The translations under genes were made by a program, and so were the position numbers. The notes beneath the pieces are model-generated. The model did no database searches, was not told where the DNA came from, and worked only from the letters and a program-made list of their open reading frames with translations. 64,000 nt of DNA from Perlabentimonas gracilis (GTDB lineage: Bacteria; Bacteroidota; Bacteroidia; Bacteroidales; Tenuifilaceae): assembly GCF_011174675.1 (NCBI RefSeq), contig NZ_JAANIG010000001.1, positions 124,001 through 188,000 of the forward strand. The letters run 5' to 3'. Position 1 is the first letter of the stretch, and each line of letters opens with the position of its first letter. Positions 38,904 through 48,008 of the stretch are shown piece by piece.

Positions 38904-40721
38904 ATGAAGAAGTTTTATAAGATATTCAAATTCATTTTTCCCTACAAATGGAAAGCTGCATCAAGCGTACTATCGAACCTGCTGGGTGCTTTCTTTGGGC
39001 TTTTCTCCATAGCAATGCTCATTCCATTCCTTGGGATACTTTTTGAGACCTCGCCATTGGTAGAGGTTCGGCCCCAGTTCGAGTCGCTCGACTTTTCATA
39101 TATTAAGGAGTTTTTCAATTACTATGTAAGCCAACTTATTATCAACAACGGTAAATCTACAGCATTACTCTTTATAGTAGCTTTGGTTGCCGTTACTTCT
39201 CTTTTCAAAAATCTTTTTGCCTATCTAGCCCTTTGGTTCTTAGCGCCCATCCGCTTGGGTGTGGTGCGCGATATTCGTAATGCGCTATTTAAAAAGGTGC
39301 TCGAGTTACCCTTGGGCTACTACTCCGACGAGAAGAAGGGCGATATCATTAGCAAGATGACAACCGATGTGCATGAGATTGAGGTGTCGATAATTCGTTC
39401 ACTAGAGATGTTCTTTAAAGAACCCATTATTATTGTTGTTTATCTTTCCTTCCTAATTGCTATAAGTCCCCAGCTTACCCTTTTTGTTCTCGTTTTGCTG
39501 CCGCTTGCTGGAGGTATGATTGGCAGAATTGGTAAGTCGCTTCGTAAAACCTCGTTCAAGGGGCAACGTAAAATGGGAGCGCTACTTTCAATAATTGAGG
39601 AAACCCTTGGAGGGTTGAGGATTATAAAAGCTTTCAATGCGGAGGCTAGAATGCGTCAACGCTTCGAGAGTATTAACTCTTTCTACTCGCGCCTCATGAT
39701 AAAGATGTGGCGGCGGAGGGATTTGGCTAGCCCATTGAGCGAGTTCTTAGGAACCGTGGTTGTAGTCATGGTACTATGGTTTGGAGCAAGGCTAGTTTTT
39801 GAAGGTACTGGTAAGCTAAGCCCCGAGGCTTTAATTGCTTACATTGCGGGTTTTTATATGATTATTAATCCTGCCAAATCGTTCTCAAGCGCCTACTTCA
39901 ACGTGCTTAAGGGAATGGCATCAGCCGACAGGATAGACACCCTCCTGCATGCTAATAACCCAATTGTTGATAGCGCTGGTGCTGTTAGTGTAGATGGTTT
40001 TAATGAGAGTATTGAATACAGAAACGTTAGCTTTAAGTACCAAAACGACTACGTGCTTAAAAATGTTAACCTAAAGGTAAAGAAAGGGACCACAGTTGCT
40101 CTGGTTGGGCAGTCGGGATCGGGCAAAAGCACCATGGTGGATTTGTTACCCCGTTTTTATGATGTGATGGAGGGTGAAGTGTTGATTGACGGAGTGAATA
40201 TTAAGGAGTTTACCCTGTCGAGCCTACGAAACTTGATGGGGAATGTTAACCAGGAACCAATCCTCTTTAACGATACCTTTTATAATAACATCGCCTTTGG
40301 TATAGAAAACCCGCAGGACGACGAGGTGATTGCAGCAGCAAAAATTGCCAACGCCCATGAGTTTATTGAGGCTACCCCCAATGGGTACTACTCAAACATT
40401 GGCGACAGGGGCAGTAAACTCTCGGGTGGCCAGCGCCAGCGCCTGAGCATTGCTAGGGCAATCATGAAGAATCCTCCCATCATGATTCTCGATGAGGCCA
40501 CATCTGCTCTCGATACCGAATCGGAAAGGTTGGTGCAAGATGCCATTGAGAACTTGATGAAGAACAGAACCTCGCTTGTTATTGCCCACAGGCTATCAAC
40601 AGTGAAAAACGCCGATTTAATTTGTGTACTGCATGAGGGCGAGATTGTGGAGCGAGGAAAGCACGAGGAGTTGCTCGAAAAAGGAGGCATTTACACCAAG
40701 CTATACCAACTACAGCAGTAG
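38904..40721 (+). CDS. MsbA-like ABC exporter (fused permease-ATPase)
   Basis: A 605-residue half transporter acting as a homodimer. The N-terminal six-helix permease covers about residues 15-330. The nucleotide-binding domain has Walker [10 protein letters not shown] (about 402-410), signature LSGGQRQR, Walker [13 protein letters not shown] and the H-loop IAHRLST. The family includes the lipid A flippase MsbA and multidrug exporters. MsbA identity is possible but not proven, because Bacteroidota carry several such paralogues. A hairpin terminator follows at 40749. Confidence 0.88.
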   Translation: MKKFYKIFKFIFPYKWKAASSVLSNLLGAFFGLFSIAMLIPFLGILFETSPLVEVRPQFESLDFSYIKEFFNYYVSQLIINNGKSTALLFIVALVAVTSLFKNLFAYLALWFLAPIRLGVVRDIRNALFKKVLELPLGYYSDEKKGDIISKMTTDVHEIEVSIIRSLEMFFKEPIIIVVYLSFLIAISPQLTLFVLVLLPLAGGMIGRIGKSLRKTSFKGQRKMGALLSIIEETLGGLRIIKAFNAEARMRQRFESINSFYSRLMIKMWRRRDLASPLSEFLGTVVVVMVLWFGARLVFEGTGKLSPEALIAYIAGFYMIINPAKSFSSAYFNVLKGMASADRIDTLLHANNPIVDSAGAVSVDGFNESIEYRNVSFKYQNDYVLKNVNLKVKKGTTVALVGQSGSGKSTMVDLLPRFYDVMEGEVLIDGVNIKEFTLSSLRNLMGNVNQEPILFNDTFYNNIAFGIENPQDDEVIAAAKIANAHEFIEATPNGYYSNIGDRGSKLSGGQRQRLSIARAIMKNPPIMILDEATSALDTESERLVQDAIENLMKNRTSLVIAHRLSTVKNADLICVLHEGEIVERGKHEELLEKGGIYTKLYQLQQ

Positions 40722-40742
40722 TTTATCGTATTGTATTATTGC

Positions 40743-40785
40743 TAATAAAAAAGGTTCCAGCCCTAAAAGGGTGGAACCTTTTCGT
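40743..40785. terminator. Bidirectional terminator between the ABC exporter and tRNA-Ser(CGA)
   Basis: AAGGTTCCA (40751-40759) pairs with TGGAACCTT (40772-40780), with CCCT/AGGG inside. On the plus strand it ends the exporter gene with TTTTCG. On the minus strand it is followed by six T residues and ends the tRNA transcript. Confidence 0.8.
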
Positions 40786-40788
40786 TTG

Positions 40789-40876
40789 CGGAGAGACAGG
40801 GATTCGAACCCTGGGTCCGCGCAAAGCGGACAACGGTTTTCGAGACCGCCCCGTTCGACCACTCCGGCATCTCTCC
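40789..40876 (-). tRNA. tRNA-Ser (anticodon CGA)
   Basis: The 88-nt minus-strand sequence folds as a class II tRNA. The acceptor stem pairs GGAGAGA with TCTCTCC and the discriminator base is G, as expected for serine. The anticodon loop is CTCGAAA (anticodon CGA, reading UCG). A long variable arm and the T-loop GGTTCGAATCC are present. The 3' CCA is not encoded. Confidence 0.95.
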
Positions 40877-40880
40877 AAGC

Positions 40881-40906
40881 AAAAAAGGAGATCCATAAGG
40901 ATCTCC
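40881..40906 (-). terminator. Terminator between the two tRNA-Ser genes
   Basis: GGAGATCC (40887-40894) and GGATCTCC (40899-40906) form a perfect 8-bp stem with a 4-nt loop. On the minus strand it is followed by TTTTTT, placing an intrinsic terminator directly after tRNA-Ser(TGA) and before tRNA-Ser(CGA). Confidence 0.75.
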
Positions 40907-40915
40907 AAAACTTGG

Positions 40916-41000
40916 CGGAGAAAGAGGGATTCGAACCCCCGGTACCTTGCGGTACAACGGTTTTCAAGACCGCCGCATTCGACCACTCTGCCATTTCTCC
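40916..41000 (-). tRNA. tRNA-Ser (anticodon TGA)
   Basis: The 85-nt minus-strand class II tRNA has acceptor stem GGAGAAA/TTTCTCC and discriminator G. The anticodon loop is CTTGAAA (anticodon TGA, reading UCA and others). The variable arm is GTACC-GCAA-GGTAC and the T-loop GGTTCGAATCC. CCA is not encoded. It is transcribed first of the two serine tRNAs. Confidence 0.95.
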
Positions 41001-41043
41001 GCTGCAAAGATACCCTCTTTTTGGTTTCTAAAAAATTTTTTGC

Positions 41044-41098
41044 GAAAAAAAACTTGAAAAAATATTGCTCAACCCCTTGGTTTTATCAAGTTTTTTTC
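41044..41098. repeat. AT-rich inverted repeat upstream of the HU gene
   Basis: GAAAAAAAACTTGA (41044-41057) and TCAAGTTTTTTTC (41086-41098) are complementary over about 13 bp. It lies between the divergent tRNA-Ser and HU transcription units and upstream of both likely promoters. It may be a regulatory or curved-DNA element. Confidence 0.5.
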
Positions 41099-41179
41099 AA
41101 TAATTTAGCGTTTGAGTTTCCAAGCGTGGAAATTTTTCGTAAAAAACACTGAAAAACAACAGTTTTTTTACCTATTCAT

Positions 41180-41209
41180 TTGGTAAAGCCAGTAAATACG
41201 CTATATTTG
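41180..41209 (+). promoter_or_regulatory. Promoter of the HU gene
   Basis: TTG at 41180-41182, a 19-nt spacer, then TATATTTG at 41202-41209. This is a complete match to the Bacteroidota vegetative promoter (TTG-N19-TAnnTTTG). The predicted leader to the ATG at 41262 is about 45 nt. Confidence 0.8.
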
Positions 41210-41261
41210 TACTATCAAGTTTAGGTAAACTAACTATTTCTAACCCTAAAAATTTAGTATT

Positions 41262-41534
41262 ATGAACAAAGCTCAATTAATTGATGCAATTGCAGCAGAA
41301 GCTAAAGTCACTAAGGCTGACGCAAAAAAATCTTTAGATGCATTTGTTAAGGTAACAGGTGGTGCTCTTAAGGGCGGTGATCGTGTTGCTCTAGTTGGTT
41401 TCGGATCTTTCTCAGTTTCTGAGAGAAGTGCAAGAACAGGACGTAACCCTCAAACTGGCAAGCCTATCACTATCAAAGCTAAAAAGGTTGTTAAGTTTAA
41501 GCCAGGTAGCGATCTTAACGATTCAGTTCAGTAA
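41262..41534 (+). CDS. HU family DNA-binding protein
   Basis: A 90-residue histone-like protein that bends and packs DNA as a dimer. [25 protein letters not shown] forms the helical dimer part (shown only in part by family), and [24 protein letters not shown] contains the beta-arm with the intercalating Pro in RNPQTG. The protein ends at residue 90 without the long C-terminal tails some Bacteroidota HU paralogues carry. It is expressed from a consensus promoter and followed by a terminator, so it is monocistronic. Confidence 0.95.
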   Translation: MNKAQLIDAIAAEAKVTKADAKKSLDAFVKVTGGALKGGDRVALVGFGSFSVSERSARTGRNPQTGKPITIKAKKVVKFKPGSDLNDSVQ

Positions 41535-41553
41535 GCTGCAATTAATGATAATG

Positions 41554-41590
41554 GGGGGGACATCAATAGTAATTGATGCCCCTTTATTAT
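41554..41590 (+). terminator. Terminator of the HU gene
   Basis: GGGGACATCAAT pairs with ATTGATGCCCC apart from one bulged A, followed by TTTATTATTTT. Confidence 0.75.
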
Positions 41591-41646
41591 TTTATAGCCA
41601 TTTAGGTATAATGGCTTCGTCCTAGTTCGTCTCCATATTTTTCGAA

Positions 41647-42333
41647 ATGGTTTTATCGCTCAATCAAAAGTATGCGCTAATAAACCACTTTGGTGAGTTT
41701 ATCTCAGAGAAGCGCTTGGAACTCCTTAAGCATGTGCTAAGCTACAGAACCCGATACGCCACCGTGGTGCTTGAGGATATTTATCAGTCGCAAAATGCAA
41801 GTGCTGTACTTCGTACATGCGATTGCTTTGGCCTGCAGGATGTGCATGTTATTGAGAATACCAATAGGTTTAGCGTTAACCCCAAGGTGGTTATGGGCGC
41901 CAGCAAGTGGCTTACTGTGAGTAAGTACTGCCAGGCGGAAAACAATACTGTTACAGCCATTAAAGCATTAAAAGAAAAGGGCTATCGGATTTTAGCCACA
42001 TCACCCCATACCTATGTAACCACGCTCCAAGAATTCGATTTGGCCAAAGGGAAATTTGCATTGCTGTTTGGAACCGAGCTAACAGGGCTTTCGCAGGACG
42101 CTCTTGACCATGCCGATGAGCATATGGTTATTCCTACCTACGGTTTTTCAGAGAGTTTAAACATTTCGGTTTCAGCTGCATTATGCCTGCAAAACCTTAC
42201 CGAAAGGTTGCACTCATCATCAATTGATTATAAACTAACTGGTGACGAGTATGCCGACTTACTTTTGGAATGGCTTCGAAAATCGATTAAAAGTTGGCGA
42301 TCTATAGAGAAACGCTTTTTGAGCCAGGTGTAA
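41647..42333 (+). CDS. trmH: tRNA (guanosine-2'-O)-methyltransferase, SpoU/TrmH family
   Basis: A 228-residue SPOUT methyltransferase. Motif 1 is NASAVLRTCDCFG, motif 2 is LLFGTELTGLS and motif 3 is IPTYGFSESLNISVSAAL, which form the trefoil knot that binds SAM. The N- and C-terminal extensions match TrmH (G18 of tRNA) better than RlmB. The assignment to G18 of tRNA is by family, not by a proven residue. Confidence 0.85.
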   Translation: MVLSLNQKYALINHFGEFISEKRLELLKHVLSYRTRYATVVLEDIYQSQNASAVLRTCDCFGLQDVHVIENTNRFSVNPKVVMGASKWLTVSKYCQAENNTVTAIKALKEKGYRILATSPHTYVTTLQEFDLAKGKFALLFGTELTGLSQDALDHADEHMVIPTYGFSESLNISVSAALCLQNLTERLHSSSIDYKLTGDEYADLLLEWLRKSIKSWRSIEKRFLSQV

Positions 42334-42455
42334 GTGGTTGATATGTAGGTGTAAATAGTTTTCACCAACTTCACCCCCTGATTATTTGTCAGCAAAAATG
42401 TGCTACTCATCAATATATTTCGTAAATTCGTCATATAATTCTATACTACATATTT

Positions 42456-43160
42456 ATGAAGTGCATAGTAATTGATGATGATGAGTTAACCTGCCGTGTG
42501 CTTGAAGATTACGTGAGCAGAACCAGCTTTTTGGAGCTCGAAGGCACCTTTAGCAACGCTGTTGATGCCATTAACTTTATAAATTCCGGTGGGAGTGTAA
42601 ATCTCATCTTTTTAGATATTGAGATGCCCGAGATGACAGGGATAGAATTCCTCAATACAATCACCCAAAAACCCCAAATTATAATTGTATCATCGCGCGA
42701 GAAGTATGCTCTTGAGGCCTTTGAATACAGCGTAACCGATTATCTGCTCAAGCCTGTTACATATGCCCGTTTCTTTAAAGCAGCGAATAAAGCACTCGAA
42801 CATTTCGATAAGGCCCAAAACCTAAGTGCTACCGATGAGATTTTTATTAAGAAGGGAAATTCGCTGGTAAAGATTAAGTTTAGCGATATACTTTGGGTTG
42901 AAGCGCTTGAGAATTATGTAGTTATTAACTCATTAACCGATAAGTATACTATTCACTTCACCATGAAGGCCATTGAGAATCAGTTGCCCAACGCATTTTT
43001 CAAGCGTGTGCACAGGTCGTTTATTGTGAACATTAAGGCAATTAATAGTATTGAGGATAATTCGGTGGTGATAAAAACCCATGACACCAAGAAGATAATT
43101 CCAATAGGTAAATCATATCGTGACCAGCTACTTAGTGATATTAACTTAATGAATAAATGA
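42456..43160 (+). CDS. LytTR response regulator (no adjacent kinase)
   Basis: The 234 residues comprise a receiver domain (MKCIVIDDDE, acceptor Asp in LIFLDIEMPE, Lys in YLLKPV) and a LytTR DNA-binding domain (DILWVEALENYVVI, FFKRVHRSFIVNI). It is clearly paralogous to the regulator at 32.3 kb, especially over SRTSFLEL. No histidine kinase gene lies beside it, so its partner is elsewhere or shared. It stops 14 bp before an aminotransferase gene and may be cotranscribed with it. Confidence 0.9.
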   Translation: MKCIVIDDDELTCRVLEDYVSRTSFLELEGTFSNAVDAINFINSGGSVNLIFLDIEMPEMTGIEFLNTITQKPQIIIVSSREKYALEAFEYSVTDYLLKPVTYARFFKAANKALEHFDKAQNLSATDEIFIKKGNSLVKIKFSDILWVEALENYVVINSLTDKYTIHFTMKAIENQLPNAFFKRVHRSFIVNIKAINSIEDNSVVIKTHDTKKIIPIGKSYRDQLLSDINLMNK

Positions 43161-43174
43161 TTCTGTAAATACAA

Positions 43175-44362
43175 ATGTTAACACATCGAGAGCTATTCTT
43201 AAAACATATTGCGCAAACTTCCGATGCACCCCTAACGCTTGAAGTAGAAAGAGCCGAAGGGGTTTATCTTTACACATCCGATAATAGGAAGGTTTGCGAT
43301 TTAATTTCTGGCGTTTCTGTTAGTAATGTGGGGCACTCGCACCCAGAGGTTGTTAAGGCCATCTCGCAGCAAGCTGCAAAGTATATGCACCTAATGGTTT
43401 ACGGCGAGCTGGTGCAGGCACCCCAGGTAAAACTTGCGCAAGCTATTGTAGAGTTACTTCCCTCTAATTTTGAGAGCGTGTATTTTGTAAATTCGGGTAG
43501 CGAAGCCGTTGAGGGAGGAGTGAAGCTCGCTAAACGATATACAGGTAGACCCGAAATAATCTCGATGCGAAATGCATACCACGGAAGCACCCATGGGGCG
43601 TTAAGCCTTATGGGGAACGAGGGGCCTAAACGCTCCTATAGACCGCTTTTGCCAGACGTGCAGCATATTGATATAAATTGTTTTGAGGATCTGGAAAGGA
43701 TTACTACTAAAACAGCTTGCGTAATTATTGAACCCATTCAAGGCGAAGCAGGAATAGTTGCTTCCAACATCGATTACCTTGTTGCGCTGCGGGAGAGGTG
43801 CACCAGCATGGGGGCTTTACTTGTTTTTGATGAGATACAAACAGGTATGGGGCGAACTGGAAAAATGTTTGCCTTCGAAAGGTATGGTGTGGTACCCGAT
43901 ATACTACTTCTTGCCAAGGCTTTTGGTGGGGGTATGCCCTTGGGGGCTTTTATCTCCTCAAAGGCGATTATGGAGTGCCTCACCAGTAACCCACCGCTGG
44001 GGCATATCACAACCTTTGGCGGGCATCCTGTGTCGTGTGCTGCCTCACTAGCATCTATAAATGTATTAATGGAGAATAGATTGCTCGACAGCATTGCCGC
44101 CAAGGCAAATCTTTTCCTCGAAATCCTGAGTAACCATCCCAAAATTTTGAGTATCCGTTCGTATGGCCTTTTTATGGCGGTTGAGTTAGGATCGTTTGAT
44201 AAGGTTCAGCAAGTTATTAAGCAGGGGCTCGAGAAGGGCTTCCTAACCGATTGGTTTCTTTTCTGCGATACTGCCTTTAGAATAGCCCCTCCCTTAACCA
44301 TAACCGATGATGAGATTAGGGCTGTGTGCAGGGTTATTCTTGAGGTTCTTGATTCTCTTTAG
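43175..44362 (+). CDS. Class III aminotransferase (ornithine/acetylornithine type)
   Basis: The 395 residues carry the whole class III set. NSGSEAVEGGVKLAKRYTGR binds phosphate (about 105 on, split by family). EPIQGEAG and FDEIQTGMGRTG contain the Asp that contacts the PLP nitrogen. The PLP lysine is in LAKAFGGGMPLG. Closest in style to acetylornithine/ornithine or 4-aminobutyrate aminotransferases, but arginine-pathway neighbours are absent, so the substrate is open. The last 29 bp overlap the convergent small gene. Confidence 0.85.
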   Translation: MLTHRELFLKHIAQTSDAPLTLEVERAEGVYLYTSDNRKVCDLISGVSVSNVGHSHPEVVKAISQQAAKYMHLMVYGELVQAPQVKLAQAIVELLPSNFESVYFVNSGSEAVEGGVKLAKRYTGRPEIISMRNAYHGSTHGALSLMGNEGPKRSYRPLLPDVQHIDINCFEDLERITTKTACVIIEPIQGEAGIVASNIDYLVALRERCTSMGALLVFDEIQTGMGRTGKMFAFERYGVVPDILLLAKAFGGGMPLGAFISSKAIMECLTSNPPLGHITTFGGHPVSCAASLASINVLMENRLLDSIAAKANLFLEILSNHPKILSIRSYGLFMAVELGSFDKVQQVIKQGLEKGFLTDWFLFCDTAFRIAPPLTITDDEIRAVCRVILEVLDSL

Positions 44363-44567
44363 CTTTTTTCTTGGAGGTATCGAATAGTAGAATTCCACCA
44401 AATGCCATACCTATTAGCGTGCTGCGCCATGGGTCGGCCCACATTGGGCAGCTACCGCCCCTGCAACCAATGAAGTGATAATACGCATAACCTAAGGCAC
44501 CACCTATTAATAGACCTAACAGTAGGCGAATTGAAAATATTTTCTTGAAAAAGTCGTTAAATTTCAT
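44334..44567 (-). CDS. Small membrane protein (DUF6132-like)
   Basis: With the start at MKFNDFF (44567) it has 77 residues. It shows one hydrophobic segment, a YHFIGCRGGSCPMWADPW linker with two cysteines, and a second hydrophobic segment. A Gly-rich helix, the GCxxGxCP motif and a Lys-rich tail are what I recall of DUF6132 proteins. The function is unknown; the paired cysteines could bind metal or form a disulfide. It overlaps the aminotransferase 3' end by 29 bp. Confidence 0.65.
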   Translation of the reverse strand: MKFNDFFKKIFSIRLLLGLLIGGALGYAYYHFIGCRGGSCPMWADPWRSTLIGMAFGGILLFDTSKKKAKENQEPQE

Positions 44568-44623
44568 AATAATTGCATTTGGTTTTGTATTGCATAAGAT
44601 TCTAAACATACACATACCTCAAT

Positions 44624-45535
44624 ATGTTCAAAGTGAAAAGCATTGCATTAATAATTTTTTCGTTGTTCTGGGCGATATCATCTGCCTCTGAGTCGATTGA
44701 CTCATTGGTTAGGTTGGAGATTGAGCTGCAGGATATGCTGGCTAGGGTAGTCCAGGAAACTAATCATACTCAAAAAAGTTTGGTTAACCAGCAGTTTGCC
44801 GATCTCTTTAGAACGGCTTTGCACTACGAGGGTGCATTTGACTACCCCTTCGATTCGTTAACAAATGTGGGAAAGCAAAAATCCGAAGATAATACCTTGC
44901 GTGTATTCACCTGGAATTTACCACAACCCCGAGGATTGCAGCAGTATTTTGGTTTTATGTTGGTAAACCTCGAGGGACAGGTGCAAGTGTATGATTTGGA
45001 GGACAAACGTGCTGATTTTGACTCACCACATTTAGGCGTGGGTTCACCCAGCAAGTGGTTTGGAGCGTTGTACTACGAGTTAATTACCCAGCAGTATGGG
45101 GGTAAAACATACTACACATTGTTGGGAGTTGATCTTAACAACATATTCTCGTCGAAACGAATTATTGAAGTTGTTACCCTTGAGAATGGTGCCCCTGTAT
45201 TTGGTGTGCCCATTGTAAGGCTAAGGGATAGAATGATTAGCCGGGTAATATTTGAGTACTCGTCGCGTGCCACAATGATTCTCCGGTGGGATAAGGATAA
45301 CAGAATGATTGTTAGTAGCCACCTAACCCCAATGCAGCCAACCTATGCTGGGAATTTTCAATACTACGTCCCCGATTTATCGTTCGATGGGTTTAGCTTT
45401 ACAGATGGTTTTTGGGTTTATACCCCCGACATTGATGCACGTAACCCAAGGCGCGAGAGGGCTTCATTGCCCGTTCAACCTCCTTCGGAAAACTTTGACC
45501 CGGGGTTTCTATACCGATCGGGCAGAGGTAACTAA
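44624..45535 (+). CDS. Conserved exported protein of unknown function
   Basis: The 303 residues begin with a signal peptide (about 1-21). The most striking segment is WFGALYYELITQQYGGKTYYTLLGVDLNN (given only by its ends: about residues 145-173). I associate this pattern with an uncharacterised Bacteroidota family that often has LLGWDGNN there. The rest is beta-rich with many aromatic residues. The short distance to the divergent small membrane protein (56 bp) may mean a shared control region. Confidence 0.65.
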   Translation: MFKVKSIALIIFSLFWAISSASESIDSLVRLEIELQDMLARVVQETNHTQKSLVNQQFADLFRTALHYEGAFDYPFDSLTNVGKQKSEDNTLRVFTWNLPQPRGLQQYFGFMLVNLEGQVQVYDLEDKRADFDSPHLGVGSPSKWFGALYYELITQQYGGKTYYTLLGVDLNNIFSSKRIIEVVTLENGAPVFGVPIVRLRDRMISRVIFEYSSRATMILRWDKDNRMIVSSHLTPMQPTYAGNFQYYVPDLSFDGFSFTDGFWVYTPDIDARNPRRERASLPVQPPSENFDPGFLYRSGRGN

Positions 45536-45550
45536 TGACCAAATGTTGAC

Positions 45551-46969
45551 CTACTCAATCCGCATCACGTAAATTTGGCCCGCTTCGTCCTTAGCAACCT
45601 TAACCTTTTCGTCCTTGTTTATAAACCCGTCCTCGGAGATAGCATCAAAGATTTCATCATCAATCTCCACCTTACCCGAGGGGCGTAACACGGTTACAGT
45701 TACGCCTACCTTGCCCAGCATATCCTTCTGGTGCTTGTCGATGCCCACATAGCCATCCTCTTGGCTCAAGCTTGAGCCAAGCATTAATGAAGGGAAAGCA
45801 GGCGACGTAATAAGCCTTTTGCTTAGAATGATGGACAGGATTAGCCCCGAAAGGAGTGAGAATCCTACGAGAGCCAAGGGTTTAAGAATCTCAACCCAAG
45901 CAAAGGGGCGAACATCCCTAAAAATATCGTTATCAATCATCGCCACGGTTAGCCCAATTATAACTAGAATAATCCCACTTATGCCGGCTACTCCAAACCC
46001 CGGTATGGCAAAAATTTCAACAGCAATAAGTATTATCCCAATTATAAATATAACCAATTCGTAGTTCTCGGCCAGCCCCTCGATGTATAGTGGAGCAAAG
46101 TATAGTATGGCTGCCAGAATGGATATGGCGATAGGAAATCCAACGCCAGGAGTCTGAAGTTCGAAATAAATACCCCCAACAATGAGCATGATTAGGAGTC
46201 CAGAAACAACTGGGCTAGTGAGCAGTCCAATTAGCTTGTCAATTGTGGTGGGTTGGAACTCAACCAGCCTATATTCGGTTATGCCCACATTGCTAATGAG
46301 TTCGCCTACCGACTCGGCTTTGCCCTCACAGAACCCCCATCGAATGGCCTCCTCGGTGGTGAATGTTAATATCTTGCCTGTGTCGACAACTCCCTCAATA
46401 TAAATTGATTGGTCAACCATTGCTTCGGCAATTCTAGGATCTCGACGCCATTTGTACACGGTATCGCCATTCTCAACAACGGGAACCTTCCCTTTGGCCT
46501 CAGCCGTTGCACGCATAGTGCTCCGCATGAACGACTGGTACTTATCGGGCGCTGCTGCACCCGTTTGGTCAACCACAGTGGCCGCACCAATGCTGGCGCC
46601 CTGACGCATGTAGATACTATCGGCAGCAATGCTGATTAGGGCCCCCGCCGAAGCTGCCTGATTGTCGATAAACACCCAAACGGGCTTAGGGCTGTTTAGT
46701 ATTTTGGTCCGAATGGAGTCGGCCATATTCACCAGTCCACCATAGGTGTTTAGGTGGATAAGGATAATCTCCGCGTTAAGCTCATCTGCTTCGGCAAAAC
46801 CCCGTTGAATATAACGCCATGATGAGGGCATAATGTCCTCCATAATGTTTATCTTATATATTAGGGTGCTTTCCTCCCGCTGGGGGATGCTATCCAATTC
46901 TACTGCTAGCCCGAGTATGGGCGAGCAAAATAGAACTGCAAGGGCTATTAGGGTGATAATTCTTTTCAT
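45551..46969 (-). CDS. NfeD-family membrane serine protease (long form)
   Basis: From MKRIITL at 46969 it has 472 residues. A signal peptide (about 1-22) leads a ClpP-like protease domain (about 35-210). The probable catalytic Ser107 is in NQAASAGAL and the general base is likely Lys143. Several membrane helices (about 235-375) and a C-terminal OB-fold NfeD domain (about 415-472) follow. Long NfeD proteins usually pair with a stomatin-like (SPFH) partner, but none is adjacent. The role is probably membrane protein quality control. Confidence 0.88.
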   Translation of the reverse strand: MKRIITLIALAVLFCSPILGLAVELDSIPQREESTLIYKINIMEDIMPSSWRYIQRGFAEADELNAEIILIHLNTYGGLVNMADSIRTKILNSPKPVWVFIDNQAASAGALISIAADSIYMRQGASIGAATVVDQTGAAAPDKYQSFMRSTMRATAEAKGKVPVVENGDTVYKWRRDPRIAEAMVDQSIYIEGVVDTGKILTFTTEEAIRWGFCEGKAESVGELISNVGITEYRLVEFQPTTIDKLIGLLTSPVVSGLLIMLIVGGIYFELQTPGVGFPIAISILAAILYFAPLYIEGLAENYELVIFIIGIILIAVEIFAIPGFGVAGISGIILVIIGLTVAMIDNDIFRDVRPFAWVEILKPLALVGFSLLSGLILSIILSKRLITSPAFPSLMLGSSLSQEDGYVGIDKHQKDMLGKVGVTVTVLRPSGKVEIDDEIFDAISEDGFINKDEKVKVAKDEAGQIYVMRIE

Positions 46970-47323
46970 CTTTATGTAGTTAATCCTGTTTACTAATCTG
47001 TTTAAAGTTAAACCCTGTTGATGCATAGACTAATTGATTTGCTGTGCCCCATTATTGTACGATTTATCAAATGGCATTATCAATATACAAAACACTTTTG
47101 GCTATATATGCTAGTTTTGGATTGGGGCGAATAATGCTTCAAATGTAACCACTTTATCGCCATTGGCAAGCAGCGCTTATTGTTTTTTTACTACAGGGAG
47201 TAAAGTCTTTGAAGAGTGATTGTAAAATACTGGATAGGGCCGCTGCTCATTTAATTCGAAAATGCTAGTTTAAAAAATTGCATGAGACTCTCAAATCTTA
47301 ATGGTTTGGAGAAGAATGTAGAT
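46970..47323. other. Gap without recognised gene
   Basis: About 350 bp between the NfeD start and the macrodomain gene stop. I see no gene, RNA or clear hairpin here. Confidence 0.5.
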
Positions 47324-47872
47324 TTAATCTACGCTTAAAAGGGTTCTGTACAGCGCGTAGTTCTCATCGTCAAAGCAAACAAACACAACCTCCTTTGGGT
47401 ATTTATTATTCTTTAGGTAAGACTTTACGCTATCGACAGCAATTTGCGCAGCAAGCTGTTTTGGAAAACCATATACCCCAGTGCTTATGTTAGGGAATGC
47501 AATTGAGTTTAACTTATGTTCTTTGGCCAGCTTAAGGCTATTGATGTAAGCGTTCTGAAGCAACTCCTTTTCGCTATTGTGGCCCCCTTGCCATACTGGA
47601 CCAACGGTATGTATAACATACGATGCAAGAAGATTGTACCCTTTGGTAATACGTGCTTCGCCCGTTGGGCACCCGCCAATGGTTTTGCACTCCTCGAGCA
47701 GCTCTGGGCCAGCAGCCCTATGGATTGCCCCATCAACCCCGCCGCCGCCAAGTAACGTTGTGTTGGCTGCATTCACAATGGCATCAACACCTAGGGTTGT
47801 AATATCGCCTTTAGCAAGAGTAATTTTTTCGCTAGGCATTAACTTATTTCTGAATGGTGTAAATAGTCCCAT
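47324..47872 (-). CDS. Macrodomain protein (O-acetyl-ADP-ribose deacetylase-like)
   Basis: A 182-residue single macrodomain of the YmdB/MacroD type. The ADP-ribose contacts are visible: [31 protein letters not shown] (about 21-51, split by motif) and the phosphate loop ISTGVYGFP. It removes acetyl or ADP-ribosyl groups from ADP-ribose derivatives or proteins. The ATG at 47839 is an alternative start, but the consensus promoter 20 bp upstream of 47872 suits the longer form. No ADP-ribosyltransferase lies beside it. Confidence 0.9.
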   Translation of the reverse strand: MGLFTPFRNKLMPSEKITLAKGDITTLGVDAIVNAANTTLLGGGGVDGAIHRAAGPELLEECKTIGGCPTGEARITKGYNLLASYVIHTVGPVWQGGHNSEKELLQNAYINSLKLAKEHKLNSIAFPNISTGVYGFPKQLAAQIAVDSVKSYLKNNKYPKEVVFVCFDDENYALYRTLLSVD

Positions 47873-47891
47873 TTAGTTGGATTTTGAAAAT

Positions 47892-47921
47892 CAAATTTAC
47901 ATTAAATGTGAATTATAACAA
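47892..47921 (-). promoter_or_regulatory. Promoter of the macrodomain gene
   Basis: On the minus strand TTG (47921-47919), 19 nt, then TAAATTTG (47899-47892). This is a full match to the Bacteroidota promoter pattern with a predicted leader of about 14 nt. Confidence 0.75.
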
Positions 47922-47949
47922 TAACTCATCTGCTGTATTTATAAACAAG

Positions 47950-47983
47950 GAAAGCCAAAGAATATGCATATTCCTTGACTTTC
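47950..47983 (-). terminator. Likely terminator of pheT
   Basis: A 16-bp inverted repeat with two mismatches (47950-47965 with 47968-47983, centre GC) starts 25 bp after the pheT stop. On the minus strand it runs into TTGTTTAT, a modest T-rich tail. Confidence 0.5.
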
Positions 47984-48008
47984 TTTAGCATTCTTAATAC
48001 GAATTATT

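Noticed and set aside
40624-41152. Several overlapping open frames across the tRNA-Ser region on both strands
   Set aside because: They read through two tRNA genes and terminators. Such frames are a known annotation artefact.
47324-47872. DarG-type antitoxin
   Set aside because: No DarT-like ADP-ribosyltransferase is adjacent, and the protein is a single macrodomain of the YmdB type.
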